64,000 nucleotides of DNA from Cryptomeria japonica (lineage: Eukaryota > Streptophyta > Pinopsida > Cupressales > Cupressaceae), in the NCBI RefSeq assembly GCF_030272615.1, contig NC_081414.1:765684483-765748482 (forward strand), written 5' to 3'. Position numbers and translations under genes: made by a program. Below are positions 47,155 through 59,364 of the stretch, piece after piece (position 1 is the stretch's first letter; each line of letters begins with the position of its first letter). The notes below the pieces were generated by a model. That model searched no databases. It was not told where the DNA came from and worked only from the letters and a program-made list of their open reading frames with translations.

Positions 47155-47430
47155 ATTTGATAAGAAGATCCCCTATAAAGGTAGTACATGATAAGGGTCT
47201 AGAAGAGGCATGAAAAAAATAAATGGAGTGTGGAGCACCTTTTAGAATTTTTTTCTGCATAGCATATGTATTTGTGCCAAAGGAAAACAGATAGAGGTTG
47301 GATTAAAAAAGAGAAAAATGCATCTTTGTATCCTACAATGAAGATTCTAAAGTGTTTCCATGGTTTTTAACCCCATTATCAAAACAATAATTTTATCTCA
47401 TTTAGAAATTAAAAGCAATTATTGGAAACC
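47155..47430 (+). pseudogene. Ty1/copia pol relic, downstream half
   Basis: The relic resumes just after the chromovirus with RSPIKVVHDKGLEEAW, KWSVEHLLEFF, a lysine-rich stretch matching the K(L/D)..KS.K segment of copia integrases, and NPIIKTIILS corresponding to the usual NP.TKK.I.SRDV. The two halves are adjacent in the family's domain order, so the 15.5 kb between them is an insertion. Confidence 0.75.
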
Positions 47431-47499
47431 TTTTAGTCTTTGAAGAATTCTTTTTGTGTCTTTAAACCCCTTTGTAACCTTCAACACTTAGCCATTTCA

Positions 47500-48280
47500 T
47501 ATCTTATCAATTTTTTACCTTAGTTCCAAAACCATTGTTGGACTTTGATGGAGTTCTTGCAACCCATAGGAGTCCCAACATGATTTAAGTACTATAATGT
47601 TCCCTTTTATTTTGATGTTAAAACATGTTTTAGACCATACTAAGGTTTTATAATTAATGTCAAAAATCAATGGGGTTTTCACAACCCATGCCAAGCCCAA
47701 CATGTCTTTTTCTCTTTCAAAAGTTTCTCTGTCTCATGAAGTTTGTTCCCCAAATTGTTAGTGTTAAATTTAGCTACCACAACCTTGTCAAAGACCATTG
47801 GGATTTTCATAAATTTTTGTTCTTCTAACAGTGTTATTGTTTTCCTTTGATGATAAAGCTTCCAATGTAAAAAGGAGAGAAGGGAAGAAAAATAAAGTCT
47901 TTTCTATTTAAGGCGGTGGGCATGAGACAAGTTTCAACAACCTTGTTGGAGGTCATTGGGATTCTCACAACCTAGTGTTTCCCCAATACTTCTCATCATT
48001 ACACATATTTCAAAGTGAAAATAAGAAATGACCAATGAAGGAAAGAAAGACAAAATTTATGAAATTAGGAAGATAAGAAGTCATGACAATCTTGTCAACT
48101 ATTGATAGAATTTCCACAACCTAGTTGATAGCTGACATTTGATCCAAAGATAATTTCTAAATATTAAACAAAAAATGAACAGGAGAATAAAAAATATGGA
48201 AAAATAATATCGTTTTGAAACCTTCACCGGTTTTTGAGGGGATTCCAAAACCTGATTATTGCTCGATGCTCGTTGAAAAG
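47500..48280 (+). repeat. Degenerate tandem array with CACAACC motif
   Basis: A recurring theme, CATTGGGRTTYTCACAACC preceded by TTGTTGGAGG-like sequence, appears about six times (near 47545, 47655, 47790, 47950, 48090 and 48225) at irregular 110-160 base spacing. Related GGTTTTGARGGGACC words occur again near 48860-48915 and 49280-49340. No coding frame. It is likely an old repeat-rich LTR or satellite fragment. Confidence 0.4.
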
Positions 48281-48845
48281 GCAAAATTGAATTTGGTGCT
48301 AATTCATTTGACATTAATGGTGCCAAATCCAAAGTTTATATAATTAATTTAGCAACAGAAAGTTAATTATATTACCTAGTTTTAACTTTTGAATGTTAAT
48401 TGCAAGTGATAAATAAAGATTTGTAGAGCTCAGAAGCATAATTTAAGTAAAAAATTGAGTGCAGACCTCTAAATGAAGATTCTTCTCCATGGTGCAAATA
48501 AGAAGTGAGTATTGGTTCTTAATTGCTAAAAATTTAGTTTTGCATTGATATAAGTATTTCTTTACGAAAAACTCTCCACATAAATCCAACCCAAATAAGG
48601 GGAAACTCTATCATTTTTTTCCCAAAATTCAAAACTATTATATTTTAGGCACACCTACAAAGATGATGTATAAGTAATTAGCTTATAAACATCTTTTAGG
48701 ATCAGAGAACATCCTAAGTAAAATTGGAGACACATGGCTAGGGAACATAAACCTTGATGAGTTCTTAGAAATCGTTAATTACCCAAATAAATATATAGTC
48801 ATGCTAAGAGTAGTTGAAACAAGATTGCTCAAAGATGTTTTTGAT
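48281..48845. other. AT-rich sequence, nothing recognised
   Basis: No gene or clear repeat is visible between the degenerate array and the GC-richer block. Confidence 0.4.
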
Positions 48846-50480
48846 TAAGGGAAAACAGGTTTTGAGGGGACCAGAAACCACGTACACTAGGTTTTGAAGG
48901 GACCCGAAACCCTCAGATTTTGCTAGGATCTGGAACCTACAAAGAAACTTCTGCTAGTAAATATAGGCACATTAAATCAGCAAATCATATCAACCAAATT
49001 GGCAAGTGCCAGCCAGAAGCCCGCACTACCACAAAAAGGAAAAATCCAGCCAGACTAAAAGAAAATCATTATAAAATCTACTGGCAACACAACCTAAGCC
49101 TATTAGTGAAGTTGATGAACTCCCACATCTAGACATCAGGGATTTTTTGGGTTCCCCTCCCCATGTGCATAAAAATCAGGAAGCTAAAGGCTAACCTGTC
49201 CCTTAACCAAAAACCATCACAAACTAAGCTGGGCCCTTCAAAACTGTCAGCATCAAGCCAAACATAAAAATAAAAAATGGGGTTTTGAAAGGGTCCCCTA
49301 ACCTTCTAGTTGGGTTTTAAAATGGCTCCCAAAACCATCAAACTGAACAAAGAAAACCATAAAAGATCCTTCAGAAACCCCACCTAAATAGGGGAAAGAG
49401 AAAGAAAGGAAACCAACCTACCATCCTTGGTTCTCCTGTAGAGACAAAATTGGGCATCAACAACCCTATGCAAATCCAACCCACCCTCCACAATACTAGT
49501 CAAAAGACCAAGAAGCCCCTTGACCACCCGATCACCATGCAACCACTCCACCTCCATAGGAGGGCACATTACCTCAAGAGGAAAGTCATGGAAACAAGCA
49601 ACAAGAAAACAAGCCATCAAAAAGATACTAGCAGGAGAAGCATCGAGGTTGCACACCAAAGAATCAGGTCTGCCACAAGTGTTCAGCTCCATCACCAAAG
49701 GAACAAACCCCACCTCAAAAGGGGAAAGGTTAATCAAAAGGAGAAGCCACACCAACCACAACCTGAGATCCAACTAGCCTCTGCCAAACAAAAAAGTCTC
49801 CAAAAAGGAAACTCCAGCTCTAGCCCCAGAGAATATCTCTGCCTCAATAGGAGATAACACCACCATAACAGGCATAAAGAGCAAAAAAAGAAGCCAAAAA
49901 GACACTGCAACCTTAGGAAAATCCACCCGAGTCCCATCCACCTCTATAGGACAGGAGAACAGATCATAAAGAGAAGCAGGGGTAAATATCTAGGAAAAGA
50001 CAATGACAGAGAGGCTGAACAGAGGACCCACAAAAGGGCCAAACTGCACATAACAAACCCCACTGAATAGAGGACCCACGAAAGGCCCAGGCCACACAAA
50101 ACAAGCCCCATCCCAGCAGGAGACAAAGCTTCCCTTGCAAGGTCACCAAAGGCAAAGCACACACCAGAGCGGCCCTATAGGCACCAGCGACAACGATAGG
50201 GAAGGGAAGAGGGGGCCCCGATTGCCGAAGAAACTCTAGAAACCAACCTCAATTTCAAACTGCCCTTCGTTTCCACTCATCGCCATCCGCATCTTTGTTT
50301 TCCCCTCCATCCTCTGTTGTTTTAGTGGAGCCACAACCCCCCAAAACCCTAGCAGAGATTCCTAATGCTCTCCCACCCATCGTTATTTTGCTCCGATTGC
50401 TAAAAGATGTTGCATTGCTTGTCATTATGTACAATTTATAAATTTGGTCCTTGAGTGTATAAAAATGTACACCCCACATA
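48846..50480 (-). other. GC-richer block, unassigned (possible retroelement 5' end)
   Basis: This block is richer in C on the plus strand (G on the minus) than its surroundings and has long frames on both strands that do not match any family I know. On the minus strand an open frame at 50255-50479 contains an ATG giving MGGRALGISARVLGG and then EDGGENKDADGDEWKRR. About 50010-50095 holds a duplicated AGAGGACCCAC(A/G)AAAGG word. It could be the 5' end of a minus-strand LINE. I cannot show it. Confidence 0.3.
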
Positions 50481-51230
50481 CCATGGAAATAAGAACTAAT
50501 GATGAAAAAGTCTTAATCACTCTAGACCAAGCTATAATAAGTGGTTGTTTCAGGCTTCTAGAAAGGGAAATGTTTGCAAACTAAGACTTTTCCATTTGAT
50601 AATTATAGGCTAGTAATAAAAAATGGGTATTATAGAGTCATGATTGAAATAGTTCACAACAACCAAGAAATAAAAAGTCCAGTTACCTAAGATCATACAC
50701 AAGACTCGTTTTAAGGGAGAGATTGCTAACATTATAAGTCCTTTAAATAATTTGCGGGGAAATAGGAGCACACATGACTTTGAAGAGTAGATGTTTTTCT
50801 TTGTGTAAATCATATGCACAAGAGAACAATACTTAAATTGTGATAGCATCACTAGTGATAGAATTCATTCAATGATTACATATTTTTCTCACAACAATTT
50901 TTTCTACGTGTCATCTTATTTAATTTATGTACTAGCCTATACAAGACCATGTATTGGGATAATACATGTTGAGTAGTATGATAACAACATCTAAATCTAT
51001 AATTACTATCTTGACCTGCAATTAGAAAAAAAATACTCCAAATTTAGAAGAGTTAATAATGTATTTACAATTAGATTAGTTAGAGAGTTGTAGATAGACT
51101 TAGGACAAAGATTATAACTTGAATCCATCTAATTTATCAATTAGAATGGGATCCATTTCTTAAAATTTCAATGATGCTTTATGGATTTAGACATGAGCTG
51201 CTTAGGTAAAGTCAAGATAAATCTATCCTG
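50481..51230. other. AT-rich sequence, nothing recognised
   Basis: No supported feature. Confidence 0.4.
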
Positions 51231-53947
51231 CTAGAAATTTGTACGAAAGTCTATGAGGTGAATAAAAGATGTTCTATGAGGAAGAAGGTTGGAATTTTGT
51301 TTCCTATTAGGCTTGGATACTACATCCGTAATATCCAATTTGATTTTCTTAATATTGAAAGAGATTTGGTTAAATACATCATTTCTACCTATTATCACTA
51401 CACGTTTCCTTTTGATAACAAGGAATTTGCTAAGAATAATTTTCATTTGGGCCCTACATTTCATTATGTGCAACATATGAAAGATTACTAGGTTGATTGT
51501 TTAGATGATTATGAAGTTAGAAAGAGGAGTTTGATGATGATGAGCATAATTTTTTTTGTCACACTTCAGTTAGGATGCAATATAGATGGAGTGGAGGATG
51601 ATTAATATGATCTATTTGACCCCATTTATACTTCTAATATTTAAATACAACCCATCATCATCTTTGATTGGAGTGTACAGACCCAAGAACTTCCAAAAAT
51701 GGATTGTTGTAGTCTTGAGAAGTGTAAATAAGTTAGGCTAGTGGAACAAATTCCACACTAAGCTTCAGAGGGTAGTGAAAAAATTTAATATATCCTTACA
51801 ATAGTTACATAAACATAAAAAAAATAAACATAAATAACACATATACCACAATACAATGATTTACATGGGAAAAATAATTTTAAGAGAAAAAACCCAAACT
51901 TCAAAAGTCGCTCAATATATTATTAATAAATCAACAACATATTACAATGTACTTGAAGAGAAAGCTTCTTATATGACTATCACTAATGGAGATCCAAAGG
52001 TAACTCAACATTTATAAGACTCAAAATAAATCACAATAAAAATCCTTAACATAGTGACCTCATAATAAAAAGGTTGAATTGTAGGGGAAACAAGGCACAC
52101 AAAATATCCATCATTAGATCTATGACTTAACGACCATACCCACCCCTTTCAACCCTCCACACTCACTTATCAATATTAAAATTTTATCATAAATACATTT
52201 TTATTGTTACAAGGTTGAGACATGATTTTTCTAAAAAGAAGAACACAAATATGGCTAGCTAAGAAATAGGTAGAGGCATCAAAGGTCAAACCTAAAAGAG
52301 GACAGAAGGAAGGATGCCAAACTGAACATAGCTCTACAAAAATTTCTTCCTCAACGGTACCTAATCCAACTAAACAAACATTTACTATAGTTGAAAGTGG
52401 AGGTGGGAATAAGTTACCTAAAAAGAAGAAATATGCAAAAAAAGACATGTAATGATGGTCTTGCTAAAGATATGATAACAAATGAAAAAGAAAAGGAGAA
52501 TGCAATCATAGAAAATGAGAAAGAGGAAGAGAATACAGAGGAATAGGAGTAAGAAGCTAAAATTATTGAGATAGATCAAGAAAAGAACCCTCAAAAAGTT
52601 AAGCCTCCTTCCTCTTTCCCTTTAAATCTAAAAAATATCACAAAAACTTCTCCACTGAAGAGGACCCTTTAGTTCACTCTTGATTCTTTTAAAAGTTCCT
52701 TAGGTTCCCTTTCTTCTCCATCATGTTTGGAAAATACATTGTTAAAGAAAAGAAAGGTTGAACCTATGAAATTCTCAACTGATGATATTGTAGGACAATT
52801 ATTACTAACATCCCCAAAGGCCAAAAGGTTAAAGACTACTTCCAGATTAATGAACGATGAAAATCATGAGTATATATTTATAAAAATTACACATCCATTA
52901 GTACAAAAGGAACCCAACCAAGCCACTACTCTTGACTTTAACATGACTAGGATAAACCTGGGGCGTCCAAGTAGAGACAAAGATGTCCACAATTTCCATG
53001 TGATAGCCACCAATTTGATGAAAATAACAGAAAAATATAAACATGACAAAGAGGAATTGAAAACAAGAATCAAATTTCCTACAAACTACTTGAAGTCACT
53101 TGTAGATCCATCTACTCAACCTATTAGCACATTTGAAGCTTCTTTTGATCTAAATTTTGATCCAGGTAAGGAAATGGCAAAAAATGTATAGAATGATAGT
53201 TTCTTTGGTAGAATTACACAAGAATGGATAAAAAATATTAAAACCAAAGGAATTTGATTTATTAAGAATGTGAGGAAAGTGAATGCTCATCTAATTATAA
53301 CATGCAATGTCATTATATTAATACAGAAATCAACAATACCAAGCAAGATGAAGTTGGGTGGTTATAGAAAGGGCAATAGCTTATGGAGATTGTTGGGATT
53401 GGCATGGATAAAACTATAGTGGATAACATTATAAGAGATTCTCAGGATACTTAATGTATAATATGGAAAGAGAGCTTCAAATGGAAGGATACTTTCCTCA
53501 AACAAATCATCAAAGAGTAAAGAAAGTTGCTCAAATATTGCAACTAAATGTTGAATGAGGTAGCTCAATAATTCATAGATATGAGATGCCACTATGGATG
53601 AGTTGAAATTCAAGTTAAAAAATACAATCGGTTCTCTCTTAGACCCCAAGGCTTTCAATGAGGAGAATTTAAATAAATTAGCGCAAATCAATTCAACATT
53701 ATCCTAGTATGTGAACCATATAAAAAATTTCTCTTCTAGAAATGAGGTTGTTTGGGCTAATAAAGCCTTATTGAAGCTTAGAATTCAAAATATCATTTTC
53801 CCTAATCAGGAAGAAGTCATGATAGTGGTATAGGCCTTGAAGGATTATAAGTTTTGGTTGGTAGAACAACAACAAAATCAAGAAGATGGAGCTAATGTAG
53901 ATCAACAAGAAGCGCGACATTCTAACACATTCTCTCTTTTATTATAA
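51231..53947 (+). pseudogene. Degraded accessory-type ORF, split by a repeat
   Basis: Plus-strand pieces with protein-like composition occur at about 51258-51491 (open 77 codons), 52240-52445 (Lys/Ser-rich, frame-broken), 52480-53191 (open 154 codons from 52727, with LLKKRKVEPMKFSTDDIVGQLL) and 53590-53947 (MDELKFKLKNTIGSLLDPK, LLKLRIQNIIFP). Charged Lys/Glu stretches and short predicted helices resemble the accessory ORF at 40-43 kb in style, but I see no clear sequence identity. About 51760-52170 is AT-rich, shares the ATGATTTACATGG word with 15350, and interrupts the frame. Function unknown. A retroelement accessory ORF is my best guess. Confidence 0.4.
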
Positions 53948-55150
53948 ATTTTGAGGTTTTATAATTTTAAAATATTTTACAACAAATAATATCATTGCAG
54001 TGCTAAAAAAACACTTGACACTTTTTTATTGTTTGTTTACTAACTCTCACATTTCACAAAGAATTGTTTTCTAAATATTACCTCATATCCATATATATTA
54101 AAAATTATATTTTTCTTATAAACATAAATTAAAAATTTCAACAAACTATTAATACATGGTTGTCTTGTAAAATGACATTAATTTTCTTTTCTTCATTTAG
54201 CATGGTAAATTGGACATATTTTACTAACTTTATAGACCTTTGATTCTCATACTTGAAAAATTAACCTTAACCAAGTTACTTCACAAGTAGTACTCCACAA
54301 TGATTTACACCTGACTTCAATAGATCAAAAATAAATAATTGGTTGGTTCTTTCTTATCCGAGATAGAGTGCTTAGTATATCTATATTTTCTTTTTAATCT
54401 ATACACTTTTTAATTCCAACTAAAAAGAAAGAGGATGCGCAGGAATCAGCGAGAAATAAGTGATGCAGGAGCTCCTTGCCAGCCAAGTGCAAAAAATATT
54501 TTCAATTCGTACCTAAATGGTATAGTACGTATAGAGCAAAAAGAGGGTTGAAGCAACAACAATAAGCTGATTTCGTTCTGTATCTTCCAGACCCCTAGAC
54601 AGAAAGAAAATTCATTATTAGACAGTTTAGCTATTCATTATTAGACAGTTGAGCTTTTGTATCAACTCATGACCTAAAAGCTCAAAGCGCCAGAAACTAT
54701 TTTAAATTTTTTTATTACAATATTTTAAAAAACTAAATATGATTAATTTCTAAATTAATATAAGAAAAAACATACTAAAAATTTATATAAAAATAATATA
54801 AAATTAAAAACAATTATATCTTAATCCTACCATTTTAAAATATTCTAATAAATTCATATATTTATAATAAATATTGTAAAATAATATATATTGCTTATTA
54901 TAATTTTTTACGGTTTATTAATAATTTGAAGTGTCATATATACAGTTTTTTGGAAAAAATAATCTCTCCACTAATTTTATTATTGTAATATAGGATTTAA
55001 AAGTGCAAACGGCCATATAGCCTGTCAAATTCGAGGCCTGCTTAGCTCTACTAATGGCTGTTTAAAGACGTTAGTCAGAAATTATAGGACACAGAAAATT
55101 GTCACTGTAGTCCAAGATATTTATTATGATGTTTCAAATACATTCATTTT
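53948..55150. other. AT-rich intergenic sequence
   Basis: Nothing coding. A 23-base unit (ATTCATTATTAGACAGTTTAG plus CT) is duplicated in tandem at 54610-54632 and 54633-54655. Confidence 0.45.
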
Positions 55151-55174
55151 GAAGTATATCTAAATTTAATATTG

Positions 55175-55450
55175 ACAATTCAGGACAAAGAAATGAGTAG
55201 GGTAAGAGGTCTTTTATTTGTTTCTATTTATTATTTCACAAATTATGACAAAGAAATAAGTAGGTGTAGCTAAGTTTTTCACTTGTTTTCATTTCTCATG
55301 TTTTTTCCGAATCATGAAGAAGAAATGAGTATCTGTAGATAGGTCTTTCACTTGCTTTCTATTTTCACAAATCATCACAAAGTAATCAGTTTAGATAGAT
55401 CTTTTGTTTGCTTTCTTTATTATATCAATCATAACAAAGCAACGAGTAGG
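55175..55450 (+). repeat. Minisatellite of about 60-70 bp units
   Basis: Four to five units of the form CAAATCATGACAAAGAAATGAG...GTAGATAGGTCTTTCACTTG, followed by a CTTTCTATTT-like tail, lie head to tail. A further, separate unit is at about 55955-56015. Units differ by many substitutions. It is non-coding. Confidence 0.65.
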
Positions 55451-55780
55451 TTTAGGTAGGCTGAAGCTATTCTGGTTCCAAAACAGACTTTTCGTACAGC
55501 GTGTTAGTGACAGGTTAGTCAATCGCAACCGTTTATTGCAAAATCGACAAAATGCGCGACTAACACGCGTGTTAGTCAATCCAATAGGTCTCACACTTAC
55601 TTTCATTTATTATGACTTTCATTTAGAAAGCAGAGGACATTTTGTTAAATTGACAGGCTTCTATAATGTTTATCAGTTGAATAGTGTATTCAAATGGCAC
55701 CTATGTAGGGGGAAAATAATGGACTTTTGGACGTCGGTGGGTATCAAAGTTTGCATATTTTCAAGATATTAAATACAAAC
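55451..55780. other. CpG-containing block with a 20-bp palindrome
   Basis: This block separates the minisatellite array from its outlying unit. It has several CpG sites and a perfect palindrome, GACTAACACGCGTGTTAGTC (55558-55577), with TTAGTCAATC on both sides of a 50-base interval. A 122-codon frame at 55404-55772 covers it but shows no motif. It may be an inserted element. Confidence 0.35.
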
Positions 55781-57480
55781 TTATCCTGTATAAGCCTTCC
55801 CATTTCATCACGTTCAACTGAGCATCCAATCTTTTATTGATTTAATTTGATTTTCGTATAGCTCACTTATAAATTATACAATTGAAGAAACTTTATATGT
55901 TTTCCTACATTCCATTAATCTTTTTTTTAAAGCACATTTAAAATTTAGCACTGGCAAATCATGATAAAACAATGAACATCTTTAGATAGTTCTTCCACTT
56001 GCTTTCATATTTAGAAAGAATTGGGTTTAGCTTGTTCTTCTTATTTAGTCAATCTTACATAACTAAAAAACTAGCAATAATAATATATATTAAATTTTAT
56101 TTAATAATTTTTAAAATGTCATTTTTTTCTTCTATTAATTCATGTTGAGAATAGTCGATGGATAAATGAAATCTAAGTATTTAAATTTTATTATTTTTTT
56201 AATATTGAATTCTTGTGATAACATTTGAACTACATCAATAATGTAAGTCTTATTCAAACGTTAACTTGAGATTCAATTTTCAACTATATTAATGTTTGAT
56301 TGTTGTTTGAATACCATTGTGAGTTTTTTTACTTTTTATTGTGAAGTAAAAAGAAAGATATATGAAAAATTAACTATGTCTTAAAAAAAATCCTCTTCTA
56401 TGAAATTGTATCATTTATTTATAAATTATTAATCTTTTAGACAAAATACATACATTAAATATATTTTATAATATGTTTACAAAATTGATTCACATATTGA
56501 ATGAGTGCAGATTACTATCTAATATCATAGTATTAATTAAATACAAAGAAGAATAACAATAATTTAAGTCATCCACAATTAATTAATGATAATTATTACA
56601 ATAATAAACTATTTTATGCAATCTAATATGTGTTAACCTTCACTTGAACTATACTTTCAAACATCAAATCACCATTATGAACCAAGTAAAATATAATCAA
56701 ACACATTGCCAATAAAAAAAACAGACTACCGTAAATTTAATTTGGATCTTTAACTTCACAAATAAATATATTATATCTTTGAATTTTTTTTTATTATTTC
56801 AAAATATATATCTCTACTAAATATAGAAAACTAACAATTATAGAAAGTAGATGCAACATTTCTCTTGTTGACTTCACATGACAATTAGTACCATACAATG
56901 TTAAGGCACAATATTTTAATGGATATGGTCCACATGTTCTAGTTAAATTTGTGAAGTAAATTACACAATTAAGAAATACTATTTTTATCCCACTTAATAG
57001 ATCAAAGGAATTAGAAAAGAAACCATAGTTCTATATATCTACTTAGATTGTGTTAGTTAAGGAAATAAAATGTACATTGAGACTAAACAAATTTCAAAGA
57101 TGAAACTTCCTTGTCCTCTTGATGTTCCTTTGCAAAAGTCAGTTTTACCCAAATGAGATGATCTTTTTCATTCATATAAAATATAAAAATTTAATAAAAT
57201 TATATTAAAATAGAAAAAATATTAGAAGTTCATTTATATTTAATTAGTTAACATGGAATGGGTATATCAACATGTCCTTTAGAAGTGTACATTTCAATTA
57301 ATTTTAAAAATTTATTTATTTCAATCATATTTTCTTGCATGATTGTTTATATATTAATAATCAATGTTAAGTTGTTTCTTATTAAAGTGGGGAAGGGTCC
57401 CAACCTTTACAAATGAGACAAAAAATATGGAACGACAAATTATTGTGAGACCAAAGAGATTCTATAATCTATGTTATGCT
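55781..57480. other. AT-rich intergenic sequence
   Basis: No gene or coding relic. An isolated copy of the upstream minisatellite unit is at about 55955-56015. Confidence 0.45.
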
Positions 57481-57499
57481 GTTTATTTGTAATTTTGAA

Positions 57500-57700
57500 T
57501 AGAATTTGATAAGAATTTGTGTTTTTATAAGAATATTTTTTGTCGATCAATGTAAATTTTTTCCACGTCTTTGACATTTTCATGTTATTAGAAAAAAAAG
57601 ATAATTTTTTACTAGGTGAATAAATAATTTTATGTTTTGATAAAATGTTTATTATTCTAATTTAATTAGTTAATGTATTTTTTTCATGTGGGATTTTACG
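57500..57700 (+). repeat. Diverged dispersed repeat, copy 2
   Basis: Shares GTCTTTGACATTTTCATGTTATTAGAAAAA-type sequence and its surroundings with 16300-16490. It ends just before the coding relic at 57.72 kb. Confidence 0.4.
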
Positions 57701-57719
57701 CTTTAAAATTTTATTTATT

Positions 57720-58388
57720 CTTGTTAATTTAGATTATTCTCTTAAAAGGCCTATCACTAGATTTACTTTATTGGTTCTTGGTCTTGCTAGTATTTCCTTT
57801 TCTTTATGGAGAAGAAAATTTGTTGTCATGGGAGGCCATAGACTATGTGTTGAGACTTCTTTGTTCACATTTCTCAATAAGAACACTAAATTTTGGGAGA
57901 TATTTGATAAGACGAGAATAACCCCTTTTTTCAAGGCTATGAAAGGGAGCCATCAAAATTTATCCTCACACTTTATGAATATTTGGAAGAATGGTATAGT
58001 TGTGGTTGGAGGGGTTAAAATGGAAGTGTTAGAGGATTTAATTGCCTAAGTAATTGGGCTTAAATGTGAAGGAGAGAAGATTCCTAGACTAAGCTAGAAG
58101 CATGCTTATGAAGACTATATGACAATTTTCTTGGAGGAAGGAGAGAATCTTAAGAGACACCAAAATGGGTGTAGATGGGAAGATCTTATGCCACCATAGG
58201 GAGCTATGAACTATCATCTTGTCAACTATTTTACCTTAGAAGGTAGGTTTTCCATGGTTCATGGTTACCACTTTCTCCTCCTAAATCATTTGCTACACCA
58301 AAAACCAATAAGTTACCCATTCTTTCTTTTCTCTTCAATGGGTAAATGTGATGCTAAGGTGGTTTACCTCCATTACATCAGGGTTTAA
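57720..58388 (+). pseudogene. Relic of a plant retroelement accessory ORF
   Basis: One frame (for example ATG-equivalent 57771 to 58388) reads about 206 codons with three stops at 58047, 58095 and 58197. Readable words are NTKFWEIFDKTRITPFFKAM, IWKNGIVVVGGVKMEVLEDLIA, GLKCEGEKIPRL and YFTLEGRFSMVHGYHFLLLNHL. The pattern (FFKA.KG..., W..G.V.V.G..., YLTLEGRF...YHF.LLNHL) is, from memory, a recurrent conserved domain in unannotated plant transposable-element ORFs, which I cannot name. The frame is otherwise consistent, so it was once a real protein-coding region. Confidence 0.5.
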
Positions 58389-58825
58389 TTTATGTCATTC
58401 ATAACTACTATTTATAGAACACACATATTGTTAACCTTGTCCTTCCTCGTGTTTCCCCCATGGGGGCGTCATTGGATAGAAAATATTATATCACATCCAT
58501 TCATATTGAAGTGTTTAATATCCCAAAAATGAGGGTGCAATATATTTCCTATTGATGAAAATAGGGGAGTTTTTAATTCTGAATATGAAAAAATACAATA
58601 TTTGGTGAAAATAGGGAGGTTTTTAATTCGGGCTATGTATTGGGAGGGGGTGACAAAAAAAGGAGTTTAAGGCAATATTTTTTGAAAATAGGGAGATTAT
58701 TTAGTATTCCATGAATGCACGTGCTATAACCAAAGTTCACTAAGTGAATCCCCCATGGTTTCCCCAATGGACTAGGATTAAAACCCTCAGCCACTAGGTA
58801 TTTGCAGAAAAATAATTAATTTTAA
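58389..58825. repeat. Spacer with triplicated GAAAATAGGGAG motif
   Basis: TGAAAATAGGGGAGTTTTTAA and close variants recur at about 58556, 58608 and 58673, spaced 50-65 bases. There is no coding sequence. Confidence 0.5.
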
Positions 58826-59134
58826 GGTGCGTGTGTGTGTGTATGTATATATATACATATATATACACACACATATAAACATATACATACATACATACAT
58901 ACATACATACATACATACATACATACATGTGTGTGTGTGTATACATGTATATATGTATGTATATATATGTGTGTATGTATATATATATATATATATATGT
59001 GTATATATCTATATGCATATATGTCTCTGGACACACACACGCATATATATATATATATATATATATATTTGTGTGTGTGTGTATTTGTATGTGTATGTGT
59101 ATGTGTATGTGTATGTGTACGTATATATGTATAT
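58826..59134 (+). repeat. Compound (TG)n/(TA)n/(TACA)n microsatellite
   Basis: About 300 bases of alternating di- and tetranucleotide repeats. All open frames here are repeat artefacts. Its last five bases, TATAT, adjoin the LTR end at 59135. Similar TA-rich repeats resume at 63821, consistent with one microsatellite split by an insertion. Confidence 0.95.
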
Positions 59135-59364
59135 TGTCATGCCCAAAATTTAGGGCAAAAACGGAATGATTTATTTTTTAAAAATACCAACTAATTAACA
59201 TTAAGTTCACTAACATGACATGCACTAATGTATTTTCCATATCTATATTCGAGCTAATTTTGATACTAAACCAAGTAACGAAATTAATTAAAATTTATTT
59301 GCGGAAAATTAAATGATTTAATTTTATTTTCACAAGATACCCAGTCAATAGATTAATTATGTCC
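59135..59364 (-). repeat. 3' LTR fragment (last 230 bp)
   Basis: Matches 59880-60110 closely over its whole length and breaks off at GATTAATTATGTCC. There gag sequence begins in this copy, while the full LTR continues in the other. Confidence 0.85.

Noticed and set aside
49384-50164. Long minus- and plus-strand frames as a host gene.
   Set aside because: Both strands are open because of skewed base composition. No recognisable domain and no splice structure, so I left it as an unassigned block.
58794-59194. Tyr/His/Ile/Cys/Val-rich open frames of up to 119 codons on both strands.
   Set aside because: Products of the TG/TA/TACA microsatellite. The same applies to frames at 16853-17165 and 63782-63985.
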